64,000 bases of DNA from Bacillus sp. BHET2 (GCF_005938125.1 NZ_VCQN01000002.1:124001-188000), one strand, 5' to 3'; numbered from the stretch's first letter, positions 29,676-41,067 are shown. A program made the numbers and translations. Notes: generated from the letters alone by a model not told the origin.

Positions 29676-30392
29676 ATGTCTGGAGTTCTAACAGCACTGG
29701 GGTATTTCTTTAAGGAGTTAATCTTTCTCGTCTCTTACGTTAAGAATAATGCCTTTCCTCAACCACTATCTGCTGCTGATGAACGGAAATATTTACGTCT
29801 GATGGCAGAGGGGGATGAGCACGCCCGTAACATGCTCATTGAACATAATCTCAGATTGGTTGCGCACATCGTCAAGAAATTCGAAAACACAGGAGAAGAC
29901 CCAGAAGATTTGATTTCCATCGGGACCATCGGATTAATTAAAGCGATAGAAAGCTATTCAGAAGGAAAAGGAACGAAGCTTGCTACTTATGCTGCCAGAT
30001 GTATCGAGAATGAAATCCTCATGCACCTGCGCGCCCTCAAGAAGACCAAAAAAGATGTTTCCCTTCACGATCCCATCGGTCAGGATAAGGAAGGGAACGA
30101 AATCAGCTTGATTGATATTTTAAAATCGGAAAGCGATGATGTCATTGATACGATCCAATTAAGCATGGAGCTCGAAAAAGTACGCAAATATATTTGTGTC
30201 CTTGACGAGAGAGAAAGAGAAGTCATCGTGGGACGCTTCGGCCTGGATTTAAAAGAGGAAAAAACCCAGAGAGAGATTGCGAAAGAACTGGGAATCTCGA
30301 GAAGCTATGTATCACGGATCGAAAAAAGGGCCCTCATGAAAATGTTTCATGAATTCTATCGTGAAGAAAAAGAGAAGCGAAATAAATCGTAA
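29676..30392 (+). CDS. sigK: RNA polymerase sporulation sigma factor SigK (pro-sigma-K)
   Basis: Directs late mother-cell transcription. The hydrophobic first 20 residues ([21 protein letters not shown]) form the membrane-bound pro-sequence that SpoIVFB removes in this family. Then come region 2 ([36 protein letters not shown]) and region 4 ([37 protein letters not shown]). The 238-aa frame is uninterrupted, so there is no skin-like element in it. GGAGGTG precedes the ATG. Confidence 0.97.
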   Translation: MSGVLTALGYFFKELIFLVSYVKNNAFPQPLSAADERKYLRLMAEGDEHARNMLIEHNLRLVAHIVKKFENTGEDPEDLISIGTIGLIKAIESYSEGKGTKLATYAARCIENEILMHLRALKKTKKDVSLHDPIGQDKEGNEISLIDILKSESDDVIDTIQLSMELEKVRKYICVLDEREREVIVGRFGLDLKEEKTQREIAKELGISRSYVSRIEKRALMKMFHEFYREEKEKRNKS

Positions 30393-30397
30393 AAAAA

Positions 30398-30430
30398 GAA
30401 AAGCGACCCTGGGATCGCTTTTCTTTTTTT
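30398..30430 (+). terminator. terminator after sigK
   Basis: GAAAAGCGA pairs with TCGCTTTTC, with CCC/GGG inside, followed by T8. A-rich sequence on the left may let it serve the minus strand too. Confidence 0.88.
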
Positions 30431-30433
30431 TCC

Positions 30434-30514
30434 CTACTCTACACTAACTTCAGCAGAGATAATTAACCCAATCGCAGATGTCAGGACAAGACCCATTATC
30501 ATAGAAAACATCAT
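30434..30514 (-). CDS. 26-aa hydrophobic peptide, unknown
   Basis: MMFSMIMGLVLTSAIGLIIS then AEVSVE: a single membrane span with an acidic tail. GGGGGAGGG precedes the ATG with good spacing, and the stop is followed at once by the shared sigK terminator. I recognise no family. Real but unproven; peptides this short can be chance. Confidence 0.45.
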   Translation of the reverse strand: MMFSMIMGLVLTSAIGLIISAEVSVE

Positions 30515-30662
30515 AATCCCTCCCCCTCATTATTAGCCATGTACTTTGCTCTTCCTACTACTAATGTATCACCAAAAAACAAAGATTCCCCTCCCAATCG
30601 TGAACATCTTATTACTAAAAATTGACAAACCTGTGACTACCGAGTGCCAAAACTACAAAAAT

Positions 30663-30696
30663 AAAAAAAAGAAGGGCAGCCTCCAAAGAAGCTCCC
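30663..30696 (-). terminator. terminator after the 51-aa gene
   Basis: GGGAGC pairs with GCT-G-CCC (one bulge) and is followed by TTCTTTTTTTT on the minus strand. Confidence 0.7.
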
Positions 30697-30707
30697 TCCC
30701 ATTATGA

Positions 30708-30863
30708 TTATTTGGTTTCCCGTTTCTTCTTATTATGGAAGAAAGCCGACCAAATCATGATATTTAAAAACATCGTTCCACCCACCTTCAGAATCGTTAG
30801 GTAGTATCCTTCTCTACCCATAGCGCATTTAGCCTTTTCTCCTGTACAAAAATCATGATTCAT
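30708..30863 (-). CDS. 51-aa hypothetical protein with one hydrophobic segment
   Basis: Starts NHDFCTGEKAKCAMGREGYY, with a hydrophobic stretch at about residues 21-42 and a basic tail (HNKKKRETK). GGAGAGGGG stands before the ATG and a terminator follows. Two cysteines lie in the N-terminal part. I do not recognise it. It may share a transcript with yrzI 27 bp upstream. Confidence 0.5.
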   Translation of the reverse strand: MNHDFCTGEKAKCAMGREGYYLTILKVGGTMFLNIMIWSAFFHNKKKRETK

Positions 30864-30890
30864 TCCCCTCTCCATTAGTTGATACAGAGT

Positions 30891-31031
30891 CTAAAACAAT
30901 TGCGACATGTATTGCTGCTTTGTCTTCGTTTCTTCAAAACATTTAGAAACTGTTTCATTGTGTGAAGCTTCTTCAAACGTTTCCTGTTTTTTATTGAATG
31001 TGACAGTAATAAATAAAAGATTCAGTGTCAT
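30891..31031 (-). CDS. yrzI: YrzI family small protein
   Basis: A 46-aa protein starting MTLNLLFITVTFNKKQETFE, close to B. subtilis YrzI (short hydrophobic strand followed by a charged helix). GGGGTG lies six bases before the ATG. Function unknown. A terminator hairpin stands 77 bp upstream, so its own promoter or read-through must drive it. Confidence 0.8.
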   Translation of the reverse strand: MTLNLLFITVTFNKKQETFEEASHNETVSKCFEETKTKQQYMSQLF

Positions 31032-31107
31032 ACGTATCACCCCTTTCAAAGTCGCTGAAATACTTCAGGACATAGTAAAAAGCCACAAAGAGACCAATCC
31101 TTGTGAC

Positions 31108-31145
31108 ACAAAAAAGCCACAGGAATCTACATTCTCCCTGTGGCT
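31108..31145 (-). terminator. terminator upstream of yrzI
   Basis: AGCCACAGG pairs with CCTGTGGCT around 13 nt and runs into TTTTTTG on the minus strand. It ends a short transcript from the 31289-31317 promoter or attenuates transcription into yrzI. Confidence 0.8.
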
Positions 31146-31171
31146 ATCATTTAATAAAATTAAAATTAAGC

Positions 31172-31246
31172 TTAGAGCATCCCACAAGTGGTCGAATGAT
31201 GAAAACAATATGAAGTTGTGACTTTTTTTCCAATAAGCACGAACAT
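31172..31246 (-). CDS. possible 24-aa peptide
   Basis: MFVLIGKKVTTSYCFHHSTT plus four residues. It has a good ribosome binding site (GGGAGG, 8-9 bases before ATG), a sigma-A promoter 43 bp upstream and a terminator 27 bp downstream, making a complete short transcription unit of about 170 nt. The peptide itself looks like nothing known; the unit could equally be a small RNA. Confidence 0.35.
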   Translation of the reverse strand: MFVLIGKKVTTSYCFHHSTTCGML

Positions 31247-31288
31247 TTCCTTCGACCTCCCTTTTGTGATTTTTTTCTTACATTGGTT

Positions 31289-31317
31289 AGTATATCCAAT
31301 TTACAATCATAAGTAAA
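31289..31317 (-). promoter_or_regulatory. sigma-A promoter of a short transcript
   Basis: TTTACT, 17 bp, TATACT on the minus strand. The transcript would start near 31280 and end at the 31108-31145 terminator. Confidence 0.55.
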
Positions 31318-31400
31318 CTCTTTTCTTCATTATTTTTTCTACAAATTTCCACATTCAAAAGCAGAACCCTATGTCCAAAACCACTGAAGCTTGACGGTAA

Positions 31401-31433
31401 AAAAAGCGGGCTCTAGAAGTGAGCCCGCTTTTT
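31401..31433 (-). terminator. terminator after yrhC
   Basis: AAAAAGCGGGCTC, 7-nt loop, GAGCCCGCTTTTT: a perfect 13-bp stem that closes the yrrT-yrhC operon. Confidence 0.93.
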
Positions 31434-31438
31434 GTCAT

Positions 31439-31672
31439 CTATTCATCTACAGATTGCAGATCTTTTTTATATTTGATGGCCTTTGTGAAAAATAGGAGTG
31501 ACAACCCAAGCAACACAGTGGTCCCTGTCATGAGAGTGACCATTTTGCCTGGTGTGACCGTTTCTGTTGGAATGATGACGCCTAAATACATAAAGACACT
31601 TAATGCTAGCAATGTAAAACCATATCGCTTGAAATCATTAATTCTATGTTGAATCGCCTTTTTGTTCTCCAC
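31439..31672 (-). CDS. yrhC: YrhC family membrane protein
   Basis: A small protein with two hydrophobic segments (about residues 17-33 and 45-63), last gene of the yrrT-mtnN-mccA-mccB-yrhC operon, as in B. subtilis. Function unknown; location suggests a link to cysteine metabolism. GTG at 31672 is seven bases from AGGTG; the ATG at 31678 is too close. 77 aa. Confidence 0.82.
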   Translation of the reverse strand: MENKKAIQHRINDFKRYGFTLLALSVFMYLGVIIPTETVTPGKMVTLMTGTTVLLGLSLLFFTKAIKYKKDLQSVDE

Positions 31673-31774
31673 GTACATTCACCTACTTTAGAACTAGTAA
31701 ACTCTCATTCTATGGTAACATACGTAAGCATGAAGATTACCATGTAATTGATACCAGTTCTGCCACAGGTTCCT

Positions 31775-33837
<2,063 letters not shown>

Positions 33838-33971
33838 ATATTCACCCCCCTTAATCAAAACGGACCCACTAGCCAAGCTCTCATGACGGTTGAATGGAAT
33901 GCTCGATTGAACAAGTCCACGATCATATGATGAGAGGAGAAGGCGAATGGGTCAGCTGTATTTACCTTTTA

Positions 33972-34664
33972 TTAGACAGACTTTACAATGCTCATGACCA
34001 TTTTCGCAGAGTGAAGTGCCGCCTTTTCTAAGTATTGATCAAATGAAATATCAGATTTCTTACCGGCAATATCCGAAAGCGATCGAATAATGACAAAAGG
34101 TACATGGAACTGGTGAGCCACTTGCGCGATGGCTGCCGCTTCCATTTCAACTGCCTGTAGATCAATAAATTTGTCACGGATCGCTTCCACACGCTTAGGA
34201 TCATTCATGAATGAATCTCCAGTAGCAATTAATCCTGATACCACTTGTGCATCTCCCAATTCTCTTACGCTGTCAATGGCCGTTTGTTTTAATTTCTCGT
34301 CTGCTAGAAAGGCTGCAGGAAGCTGTGGAACCTGACCATACTCATAACCGAAGGCCGTTACATCCACATCATGGTGTCTCACTTCTGTGGAAATTACAAC
34401 ATCACCAACATTTAGCGAAGGATCGAATCCTCCTGCTGACCCAGTATTAATGATGCAGTCCGGTTTAAAGTGTTGTAAAAGAACAGCTGTTGACATCGCA
34501 GCATTCACTTTTCCGATTCCCGAGCGAAGTAAAATGACTTCTTTGTCATTCATAGTACCGCTTGTATATTCACACCCTGCAATTGTTTCCACAGTAGGGT
34601 TTGAAATGTTCTCTCTTAATAAGGCTACTTCTTCTTCCATTGCTCCGATGATGGCGATTTTCAT
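33972..34664 (-). CDS. mtnN: 5'-methylthioadenosine/S-adenosylhomocysteine nucleosidase
   Basis: Hydrolyses SAH and MTA, feeding S-ribosylhomocysteine to LuxS and on to homocysteine. Motifs IGAMEEEV at the start, NTGSAGG and the catalytic VEMEAAA, RSLSDIA are clear. 230 aa. A 134-bp gap without recognised features separates it from mccA, but no terminator is visible, so one operon is likely. Confidence 0.96.
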   Translation of the reverse strand: MKIAIIGAMEEEVALLRENISNPTVETIAGCEYTSGTMNDKEVILLRSGIGKVNAAMSTAVLLQHFKPDCIINTGSAGGFDPSLNVGDVVISTEVRHHDVDVTAFGYEYGQVPQLPAAFLADEKLKQTAIDSVRELGDAQVVSGLIATGDSFMNDPKRVEAIRDKFIDLQAVEMEAAAIAQVAHQFHVPFVIIRSLSDIAGKKSDISFDQYLEKAALHSAKMVMSIVKSV

Positions 34665-34679
34665 GGTTAAAACCTCTTT

Positions 34680-35318
34680 CTACTGTTTAGTCGCCTCCAT
34701 AATCCACACAAAGTGATTCACCTGCTTAAAACGGACCGAGAACCCATTCTCATGTAATAATTCTTCCAATACTTCCAGAGTGGTGTAATACTCACGCTTT
34801 AAATCTTCGGCAAGGTTATTATACTTTTTCGTTAGTGCTTGGGATATGGTGGCTTGATAATGCTGCTCCGTTTCGAACATCGTATCAGCAAATACTATTT
34901 TACCACCTTGCACTAGGAGCTTTCCATAGATGCCGAAAGCTTTTCCCTTTTCTTCATCTGTTAAATGGTGAAATGCATATGAACTGACGATCGTATCCGC
35001 CTTTCCTTCTAATGAAAAGTCAAGAAAATCTCCATCTCTGAATGTCACATGTTCCCCGAGTTTCTTCATTCCAATTGCTCTCATTTCTGGAGAAGGTTCG
35101 AAAGGAACAACATCCAATCCAGCATCCAGCAATTTCTTTGTAAGATTTCCAGTGCCCGGTCCGAATTCGACCACCCTGCCTTTTGAATGCAAGACCACTT
35201 CATCAAGGATCATTTCATAATGCTCGAAAACCGCTTGATATTCAACATCTTTCCCTGTAACTGTATCATCATATGAATCTGCCCAATTCTGAAACAGATC
35301 TAAAAATTCTCTACCCAT
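34680..35318 (-). CDS. yrrT: YrrT, SAM-dependent methyltransferase
   Basis: Class I methyltransferase with SAM motif VEFGPGTGNLT at about residue 46. It is the first gene of the methionine-to-cysteine operon; B. subtilis YrrT occupies the same place and probably uses SAM to yield SAH for MtnN. Substrate unknown. 212 aa. Confidence 0.92.
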   Translation of the reverse strand: MGREFLDLFQNWADSYDDTVTGKDVEYQAVFEHYEMILDEVVLHSKGRVVEFGPGTGNLTKKLLDAGLDVVPFEPSPEMRAIGMKKLGEHVTFRDGDFLDFSLEGKADTIVSSYAFHHLTDEEKGKAFGIYGKLLVQGGKIVFADTMFETEQHYQATISQALTKKYNNLAEDLKREYYTTLEVLEELLHENGFSVRFKQVNHFVWIMEATKQ

Positions 35319-35348
35319 GGTTTAGCACCTCAGCTACATTAAGTTTAT

Positions 35349-35357
35349 AATTCCTAT
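35349..35357 (-). promoter_or_regulatory. candidate CymR box upstream of yrrT
   Basis: ATAGGAATT on the minus strand matches the conserved half (ATNGGAATT) of the CymR motif known from B. subtilis; the other half fits poorly. Position 31 bp before yrrT suits repression. CymR is encoded at 57466-57885. Confidence 0.5.
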
Positions 35358-35515
35358 AAACATACTATGAATTAAAATTAAAACTGTTATTAAATTATCA
35401 TATTCTCCTGACGAATTCAACAAATAATAATTGTAAAAAGAGTTTATTGACTCTAAAATAAAGGAAGAGACTCTAGTGATAAGAGGCATTCAACTGGAAT
35501 AAAGGAGGATTTCAA

Positions 35516-35722
35516 ATGAATATTTCATTTGATCTGATAGAAGATAAAGTGGAATTTTTTGAGGCAGATAGTTTACGAACTCTGGAAAAGAAGGTAGATG
35601 AGCAAATTCAGCATAATAAAGCAATTATGCTCAGTGTCCATCATGTTAATCATGCTGTTTCAATCGACGAAAATGGCAGAAGATTATATAGTGCTGCAGT
35701 TCACTTTAAAGTGAAGAAGTGA
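35516..35722 (+). CDS. yrzA: YrzA family protein (DUF2536)
   Basis: A 68-aa acidic protein starting MNISFDLIEDKVEFFEAD, nearly the same as B. subtilis YrzA at the start, and ending AAVHFKVKK. AAAGGAGG precedes the ATG. Function unknown. It stands alone on the plus strand between the yrrT operon and yrrS, with a shared terminator. Confidence 0.88.
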   Translation: MNISFDLIEDKVEFFEADSLRTLEKKVDEQIQHNKAIMLSVHHVNHAVSIDENGRRLYSAAVHFKVKK

Positions 35723-35729
35723 TTCATAG

Positions 35730-35769
35730 AAAAAGAGGCTCTCCCATTTTAATGGGAGAGCCTCTTTTT
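35730..35769. terminator. bidirectional terminator, yrzA and yrrS
   Basis: AAAAAGAGGCTCTCCCATT pairs perfectly with AATGGGAGAGCCTCTTTTT (19 bp, 2-nt loop). It serves both convergent genes. Confidence 0.93.
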
Positions 35770-35780
35770 CATCTATCTCT

Positions 35781-36476
35781 TTAGTCTTTATCGTTTTCTT
35801 TTAATTCCTGAACCTTTGTAGGCTGCCACCCTTGGCCATCCACCCATTGCAGATACACTCTGTAAGGCGTTTGGGTATCTTTTGTCGTTACGGTAGCCAT
35901 GGATTTCTGAGGTCCCCCATTCCCTTCGATAAACCAAACGGTCATATTCTCTTCAGGAATGCCTGTTGCATATGAAGTGGCCTTCACTTTTTCCTGCCAG
36001 TCAGCAGTACCTAAATCGTAGGAAGAAACATGTTCACCTGTCTGCTCTGTACCGACAGGTTTCCAGTCAGGGTGCACCATGTTTTTCTTCACATTTGGTT
36101 CGTCACTTTCTTCCACTTTCATCTTACTGTCATCTTCCCCATCCAGCGCTACATTTTCCTTGTCTTCATCAGCAGTTTCATCATCTTCTTTTTGTTTTTC
36201 TTCGTCTTTTTTATCTTCGTCTGATTTGTCTTTAGCATCGTTATCTTTATCCAACGAAACAGATTGTTCATTGTCTTTTACACTACTATCCTTCTTATTT
36301 GCATCCTTGGATTCTTCATTCTGCGCATCAGAAGTCGCTTTTTCATCTCCGCCGCCTAGCACAATTGTGCCTCCTACAACTACAATTAACAGAAGTACGA
36401 CTGCGATCATTATGTTCAATATCTTATTTGAATTCTTTTTAGATCGTTTATCTAATCGAGATTGGTATTTCGCCAT
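35781..36476 (-). CDS. yrrS: YrrS family protein (DUF1510)
   Basis: A membrane-anchored protein: basic cytoplasmic start, one span (about residues 20-42), a very acidic Lys/Asp/Glu linker (about 45-130) and a compact C-terminal DUF1510 domain (HPDWKPVGTEQTGEH onward). It lies after pbpI, as in B. subtilis, where the two are sporulation-associated. Function unknown. 231 aa. Confidence 0.9.
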   Translation of the reverse strand: MAKYQSRLDKRSKKNSNKILNIMIAVVLLLIVVVGGTIVLGGGDEKATSDAQNEESKDANKKDSSVKDNEQSVSLDKDNDAKDKSDEDKKDEEKQKEDDETADEDKENVALDGEDDSKMKVEESDEPNVKKNMVHPDWKPVGTEQTGEHVSSYDLGTADWQEKVKATSYATGIPEENMTVWFIEGNGGPQKSMATVTTKDTQTPYRVYLQWVDGQGWQPTKVQELKENDKD

Positions 36477-36604
36477 TGTGTTCCCTCCCTATTATCCTAA
36501 ACATTTTAACATGATAAGAGGAAAAGAATAAAGCGAAACATTATCCAACCCCTTTCGTTTTAGCAATAAAGGGAGAAAGGTCACAGTTCCATTGGATATG
36601 CATC

Positions 36605-38350
36605 TTATTGGTTTTCAAATCTATAAACGGCGTCTACACTATCTTTGAAAATAGGGTAGATTCCTCCTTCGTCAATGGTCACATCCATATTGACTGCAAC
36701 TAGGGCGTACTTTGGATTTTCAAAGGGAAAATAACCTGCGAACCATTTATTATATAATTCTTTTTTCCCTCTGAAGCTCCCGGTCTGGGCGGTTCCTGTC
36801 TTCCCCGCGATCGCGTAGGCTGCCGTTTGCAAGTAGGTAGCCGTTCCCTCTGGTGAGTTCACTACCCCTCTTAAGTACTGTTGAAGTTTCATGGCGGTAT
36901 AAGGAGTGATCGTTTCTCCTTCAAGCTTCTGTTTTGGAAACGAAAACATATTTGTCCCATTTTGATACTCGACTGATGATACGGCCCTTACCTGAAACTT
37001 TTCCCCACCCCTCGCAATGGTGGCCATCATATTGGCTATCCCTAGTGGGGTAACCCGAACTTCCCTTTGTCCGATGCCAGTTTGGGAAACATAATTCGGA
37101 TCTTTTCTTTCTTCGTCTGATGCGAAAATCCTTCCTTCACTCACTTGAAGCTGAGGAAAGCTTTCGTAATGAAAGACATCCCCTTTCCAGGCAATATCAC
37201 CAAGGAGGCCGATTTTTTCAGCATATTCATCCAGAAGATGATCATCCTTTTCCGTCAACTGTTTCGCAAGATCCGCAAAGGTCCGATTACAGCTGACCGC
37301 AATGCTTTCCTTAATATTAATGTTTCCGTGTGGTTTTTCGGCTGCTTCACCACGTATGTCTTCATCACACGGGAATAGCCTGTTTTCATCGACTATTCCT
37401 TCATCCATTGCTGCAGCCGCAACTGCTGTCTTAAACACGGAACCTGGGATCAACGCTTTAAGCATGTAATTAGTTGCTCCTCCACTAAATGGATCCCGGC
37501 TTTTCATGACAGGTCTTGAAACATTGGCTACGATTTCACTTTTTTCAATATCGAGGAGCAACAGTCCTCCTTTTTTAATGTTATACGTATCAGCCACTTC
37601 TTCCAATGATTGTTGCATATTCGCATCAATCGTCGTCTTCACATTTAAAGGGTAAAAAGGATTGGCTGGTGCCAAGTACTTTACATCAACCCCGAATAAA
37701 GGTCCTCCGATAGCATCCACATGATAAATCAGCTTGGCTTCCTCTTCTGCTACCAGCCACTCATCAAAGCTCTCTTGCAGGCCGGACACACCGATTTTTT
37801 GATTGGCTCCCTTCACTTTGTCCGGATACCGTTGGTGGAATACCTCTGTATTCTCCCCTGTTACTCCGATCAACTGTGATGCCAATACTTCGCTGCTTTT
37901 GAACTTCTTGGTTAGGGCAAATACACCTTGAATTTCGAGAGAATTGATTCCTTCCATCTGTTTTTCCGTCAGCTGCAATGGATCTTTGCCACCGAACACA
38001 ATTGGTCCCTTTGCTTCCTCAAGCTTTGATTGAATCGTTTCAGGGGGAACATGGAGGATGCCGGCGACCTTATCCACCGGCCACTCCATTTGTTTAAGGA
38101 ATGGGAATAGAACTAGGATATTTTTTTCCGTAAATGTAAGGGGCTCCCCGTTTCGATCCAGGAATTCTCCTCGCCCTTCATCGACCACTAATTGTTGTGT
38201 CCGTTGAGCAACACTTTCTTCAAGAAGATTTATTTTATGTTTTGAATACGATTCAGTTTGAAATAATTGCAATTGCATCAATCTCCCCGAAAGAGCACAG
38301 AGACCGAGTAATAAGACGATACTAAGCAGTCTGATTCGTTTCCGTTTCAT
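36605..38350 (-). CDS. pbpI: class B penicillin-binding protein PbpI
   Basis: A membrane-anchored transpeptidase that crosslinks peptidoglycan. N-terminal span at about residues 8-25; PBP dimerisation domain about 45-220; catalytic motifs SVFK (S304, K307), SCN (353-355) and KTG (517-519). 581 aa, matching B. subtilis PbpI (YrrR), a sporulation-associated PBP. Located between greA and yrrS. Confidence 0.94.
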   Translation of the reverse strand: MKRKRIRLLSIVLLLGLCALSGRLMQLQLFQTESYSKHKINLLEESVAQRTQQLVVDEGRGEFLDRNGEPLTFTEKNILVLFPFLKQMEWPVDKVAGILHVPPETIQSKLEEAKGPIVFGGKDPLQLTEKQMEGINSLEIQGVFALTKKFKSSEVLASQLIGVTGENTEVFHQRYPDKVKGANQKIGVSGLQESFDEWLVAEEEAKLIYHVDAIGGPLFGVDVKYLAPANPFYPLNVKTTIDANMQQSLEEVADTYNIKKGGLLLLDIEKSEIVANVSRPVMKSRDPFSGGATNYMLKALIPGSVFKTAVAAAAMDEGIVDENRLFPCDEDIRGEAAEKPHGNINIKESIAVSCNRTFADLAKQLTEKDDHLLDEYAEKIGLLGDIAWKGDVFHYESFPQLQVSEGRIFASDEERKDPNYVSQTGIGQREVRVTPLGIANMMATIARGGEKFQVRAVSSVEYQNGTNMFSFPKQKLEGETITPYTAMKLQQYLRGVVNSPEGTATYLQTAAYAIAGKTGTAQTGSFRGKKELYNKWFAGYFPFENPKYALVAVNMDVTIDEGGIYPIFKDSVDAVYRFENQ

Positions 38351-38406
38351 ATTGTCACCTCGTCCTCATTGTTGACGAGAATTATACGAAATAATCTTTT
38401 CGGCAT

Positions 38407-38441
38407 AAAAAAGAAGGGGCTCGTTTATTGAGCCCCTTCTT
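38407..38441 (-). terminator. terminator after greA
   Basis: AAGAAGGGGCTC, 7-nt loop, GAGCCCCTTCTT, then TTTTATG on the minus strand. It separates greA from pbpI. Confidence 0.92.
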
Positions 38442-38447
38442 TGGTGA

Positions 38448-38924
38448 TTAGCTTACTTCTACAATTTTAACGCTCATTTCTCCACCTGGAGTCTGAACAT
38501 TTACTTTAGCGCCGACTTTATGGCCAAGAAGACTTTTCGCGATAGGTGAATCATTTGAAATCTTTCCTTCAAATGGATCTGCCTCTGCACTACCAACGAT
38601 CGTGTATGTTTCTTTATCACCGTCAGGTAATTCAACGAACGTCACTTTTTTACCTAGTTGAACTGTATCTGAATTCATATCATCTTCTTGAATGATCTTC
38701 GCATTGCGAATCATATTTTCCAGAGTAGAAATACGACCTTCAACAAATGCTTGTTCATCTTTTGCTGCGTCGTACTCTGAGTTCTCGGATAGATCCCCGA
38801 AGCTTCGAGCAATTTTAATACGCTCTACTACTTCTTTACGTTTAACCGTTTTCAGGTTTTCCAGTTCTTTTTCTAATTTTATCTTACCTTCTGATGTCAT
38901 AGGAAATACTTTATCTGTACTCAT
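38448..38924 (-). CDS. greA: transcription elongation factor GreA
   Basis: Restarts backtracked RNA polymerase by promoting transcript cleavage. An N-terminal coiled coil (about residues 10-75) carries the acidic tip [18 protein letters not shown], and the C-terminal domain shows [20 protein letters not shown] 38924 (158 aa) follows AGGAGTG by nine bases; the upstream frame to 38957 is not conserved. Confidence 0.96.
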   Translation of the reverse strand: MSTDKVFPMTSEGKIKLEKELENLKTVKRKEVVERIKIARSFGDLSENSEYDAAKDEQAFVEGRISTLENMIRNAKIIQEDDMNSDTVQLGKKVTFVELPDGDKETYTIVGSAEADPFEGKISNDSPIAKSLLGHKVGAKVNVQTPGGEMSVKIVEVS

Positions 38925-39002
38925 GACCCTCTTCACTCCTTTTCTCTCTAAGAGCATCCCGTGCTCTGTATGTAAATATTCAACTGATGCTTATGTAGAG
39001 GC

Positions 39003-39040
39003 AGGGAATGGAAGGAGAATCGCTTCTCTCTCCATTCCCT
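39003..39040. other. hairpin between udk and greA
   Basis: AGGGAATGGA pairs with TCCATTCCCT (10 bp) with a GAGAA/TTCTC inner stem and TCGC loop. There is no U tract on either side, so it may be an mRNA processing or stability element rather than a terminator. Confidence 0.55.
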
Positions 39041-39102
39041 ACTACTTTACAATGTGGGAAAATGTAAAATCTAACCTATATGTCTTTATCTATGCTATCG
39101 TA

Positions 39103-39738
39103 TTACAAAAATGACTTTTGTTCAAGAATTGTTTGAATTTTTGTTACCATTAAATCGATCGCCACGTGATTATGCCCACCTTCAGGGATGATCACATCCG
39201 CATATCGCTTCGTCGGTTCGATGAATTGATTATGCATTGGACGAACAACTGTGATGTATTGATCAATCACTGAATCAATGGAGCGTCCCCGTTCTTTAAT
39301 ATCGCGAAGCATTCTTCTAATGATTCGAAGATCAGCATCGGTATCTACATATAGCTTAATATCCATTAAGTTACGCAATCTTTCATCTTCTAATACTAAA
39401 ATTCCTTCTAAAATAATAACATCTTTTGGTTCAACGAGAATTGTGTCCTCTGAACGAGTGTGCATTTTATAATCATACACTGGTTTATTGACCGCTTGAT
39501 GATCCAAAAGACCATGTAAATGTTGAATTAAAAGATCATTATCAAAGGCTAATGGATGATCATAATTCGTTTTCAAACGTTCCTCAAAAGGTAGATTTGA
39601 TTGATCTTTATAATAATAGTCTTGTTGCAACATTAAGATTGAATGACCTTGAAATTGCTCATAAATGGCTTTGGTAACACTTGTTTTACCTGAGCCGGAA
39701 CCTCCTGCTACACCAATTACAACGGGTTTATGCTTCAT
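39103..39738 (-). CDS. udk: uridine kinase
   Basis: Phosphorylates uridine and cytidine in pyrimidine salvage. Walker A is GGSGSGKT at residues 12-19, followed by [10 protein letters not shown] and [11 protein letters not shown]. 211 aa. It starts 5 bp after trhP2 and belongs to the trmR-trhP1-trhP2-udk run. Confidence 0.96.
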   Translation of the reverse strand: MKHKPVVIGVAGGSGSGKTSVTKAIYEQFQGHSILMLQQDYYYKDQSNLPFEERLKTNYDHPLAFDNDLLIQHLHGLLDHQAVNKPVYDYKMHTRSEDTILVEPKDVIILEGILVLEDERLRNLMDIKLYVDTDADLRIIRRMLRDIKERGRSIDSVIDQYITVVRPMHNQFIEPTKRYADVIIPEGGHNHVAIDLMVTKIQTILEQKSFL

Positions 39739-39743
39739 AAGTA

Positions 39744-41030
39744 TTACTTGTTCTCCTTTCGCATCATGTTATCAGGATATACTTTCTGATGAACGTAAAA
39801 TTTCACAATTTGTAATGGGTGACGGGCTATTTCAAGCTCATTACCTTTTTCATCCCACATCTTCTCTACTACTTGTGTGAAGTTTGAGATTTCAGGACCA
39901 AAAAACTCCACTTCTTGTCCTGCCTTAAAGTAGTTTCGCTGCTGCATTGTGACGATTTGGGTTTCTTCGTCGTAGTCTAAAACAAGTCCGACAAATTCAT
40001 AATTTGTGTTTTTCTTGTTGTGAACGCCAAACATCTGTTCTTTGAAACCTGGCACTCCTTCAAAAAATGCAGGAGCGGTGTCTCGATTCGCGCATTTTTC
40101 CAGCTCATCAAGCCACTCTTTTTGTATGCTGAAATTATCCGGATCTTTACAATATTCATCTATCACTTTGCGGTATACACTGACGACTGTGGCTACATAG
40201 TGAATGGACTTCATTCGCCCCTCGATTTTCAAACTATCAATGCCTAATTCAATCATACCCGGGATTGATTCAACAAGCTTTAAGTCTTTCGGACTCATGG
40301 CAAAAGGAGCATCCCCTTGATCGTAAAGAGGATTTTCATTCCCTTCATTCCCTTCATTCACTTCATATAAATCATAGTCCCAGCGGCAAGACTGGCAGCA
40401 GCCACCGCGATTTGAATCCCTTGCCGTCATGTGGTTACTTAATGTACAGCGGCCAGAGTATGCAATGCACATTGCTCCATGTATAAAGGTCTCGATTTCA
40501 ATATCGACTTTTTCTTTCATTTCCTGGATTTCTCTACCGCTCGCTTCACGAGCCAGCACAACACGATCAAGCCCCTCTTCTTTCCAAAACTGAACAGCTT
40601 TCCAGTTTGAAAGGGACTGCTGTGTACTTAAATGCACCTCAACATTCGGGGCAACCCTTCTGCACGTCTCAATGATAAGGGGGTCTGCCACTATGATTCC
40701 CGCAACTCCAGCCTCACCGATTCCCCGAAGGTAGTCTTCAAGACCATCCATGTTCTCATTATGGGCATAGATATTAGTAGTCACATAAATCTTGGCACCG
40801 TATTTACTTGCAAACTCCACGCCTTCTTTCATATCTTCAAACGTGAAATTACCAGCATTTGATCGCAGGCCATATTCCTGTCCACCAATATAGACGGCAT
40901 CTGCCCCATATTGCACTGCAATCTTCAATTTCTCAAGATTACCAGCAGGAGCTAGTAACTCAGGTTTCTTCACAATGACACGCTTTCCGTCTACCAATTT
41001 AGAGATAGGTTTTTTCACAACCGTGGTCAT
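39744..41030 (-). CDS. trhP2: TrhP2, tRNA U34 hydroxylation protein (peptidase U32 family)
   Basis: A U32-family protein that acts with TrhP1 to make 5-hydroxyuridine at tRNA position 34, using prephenate-dependent chemistry in this family. [14 protein letters not shown] (about 23) starts the barrel, and cysteines in [11 protein letters not shown] and GGCCQSCRW probably bind an iron-sulfur cluster. 428 aa. An in-frame microrepeat gives NEGNEGNEN near residue 228. B. subtilis ortholog: YrrO. Confidence 0.92.
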   Translation of the reverse strand: MTTVVKKPISKLVDGKRVIVKKPELLAPAGNLEKLKIAVQYGADAVYIGGQEYGLRSNAGNFTFEDMKEGVEFASKYGAKIYVTTNIYAHNENMDGLEDYLRGIGEAGVAGIIVADPLIIETCRRVAPNVEVHLSTQQSLSNWKAVQFWKEEGLDRVVLAREASGREIQEMKEKVDIEIETFIHGAMCIAYSGRCTLSNHMTARDSNRGGCCQSCRWDYDLYEVNEGNEGNENPLYDQGDAPFAMSPKDLKLVESIPGMIELGIDSLKIEGRMKSIHYVATVVSVYRKVIDEYCKDPDNFSIQKEWLDELEKCANRDTAPAFFEGVPGFKEQMFGVHNKKNTNYEFVGLVLDYDEETQIVTMQQRNYFKAGQEVEFFGPEISNFTQVVEKMWDEKGNELEIARHPLQIVKFYVHQKVYPDNMMRKENK

Positions 41031-41067
41031 CGTAACTCCTCCGTTCTAATCTATCTTCTTTATGCTC

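Noticed and set aside
30511..30582. 23-codon TTG frame whose stop overlaps (ATGA) the 26-aa peptide start
   Set aside because: A GGGAGGGG site stands before it, but the peptide is not recognisable and no promoter was found; too weak to list.
30907..31221. 104-codon plus-strand frame
   Set aside because: It is antisense to yrzI and crosses a terminator; no ribosome binding site.
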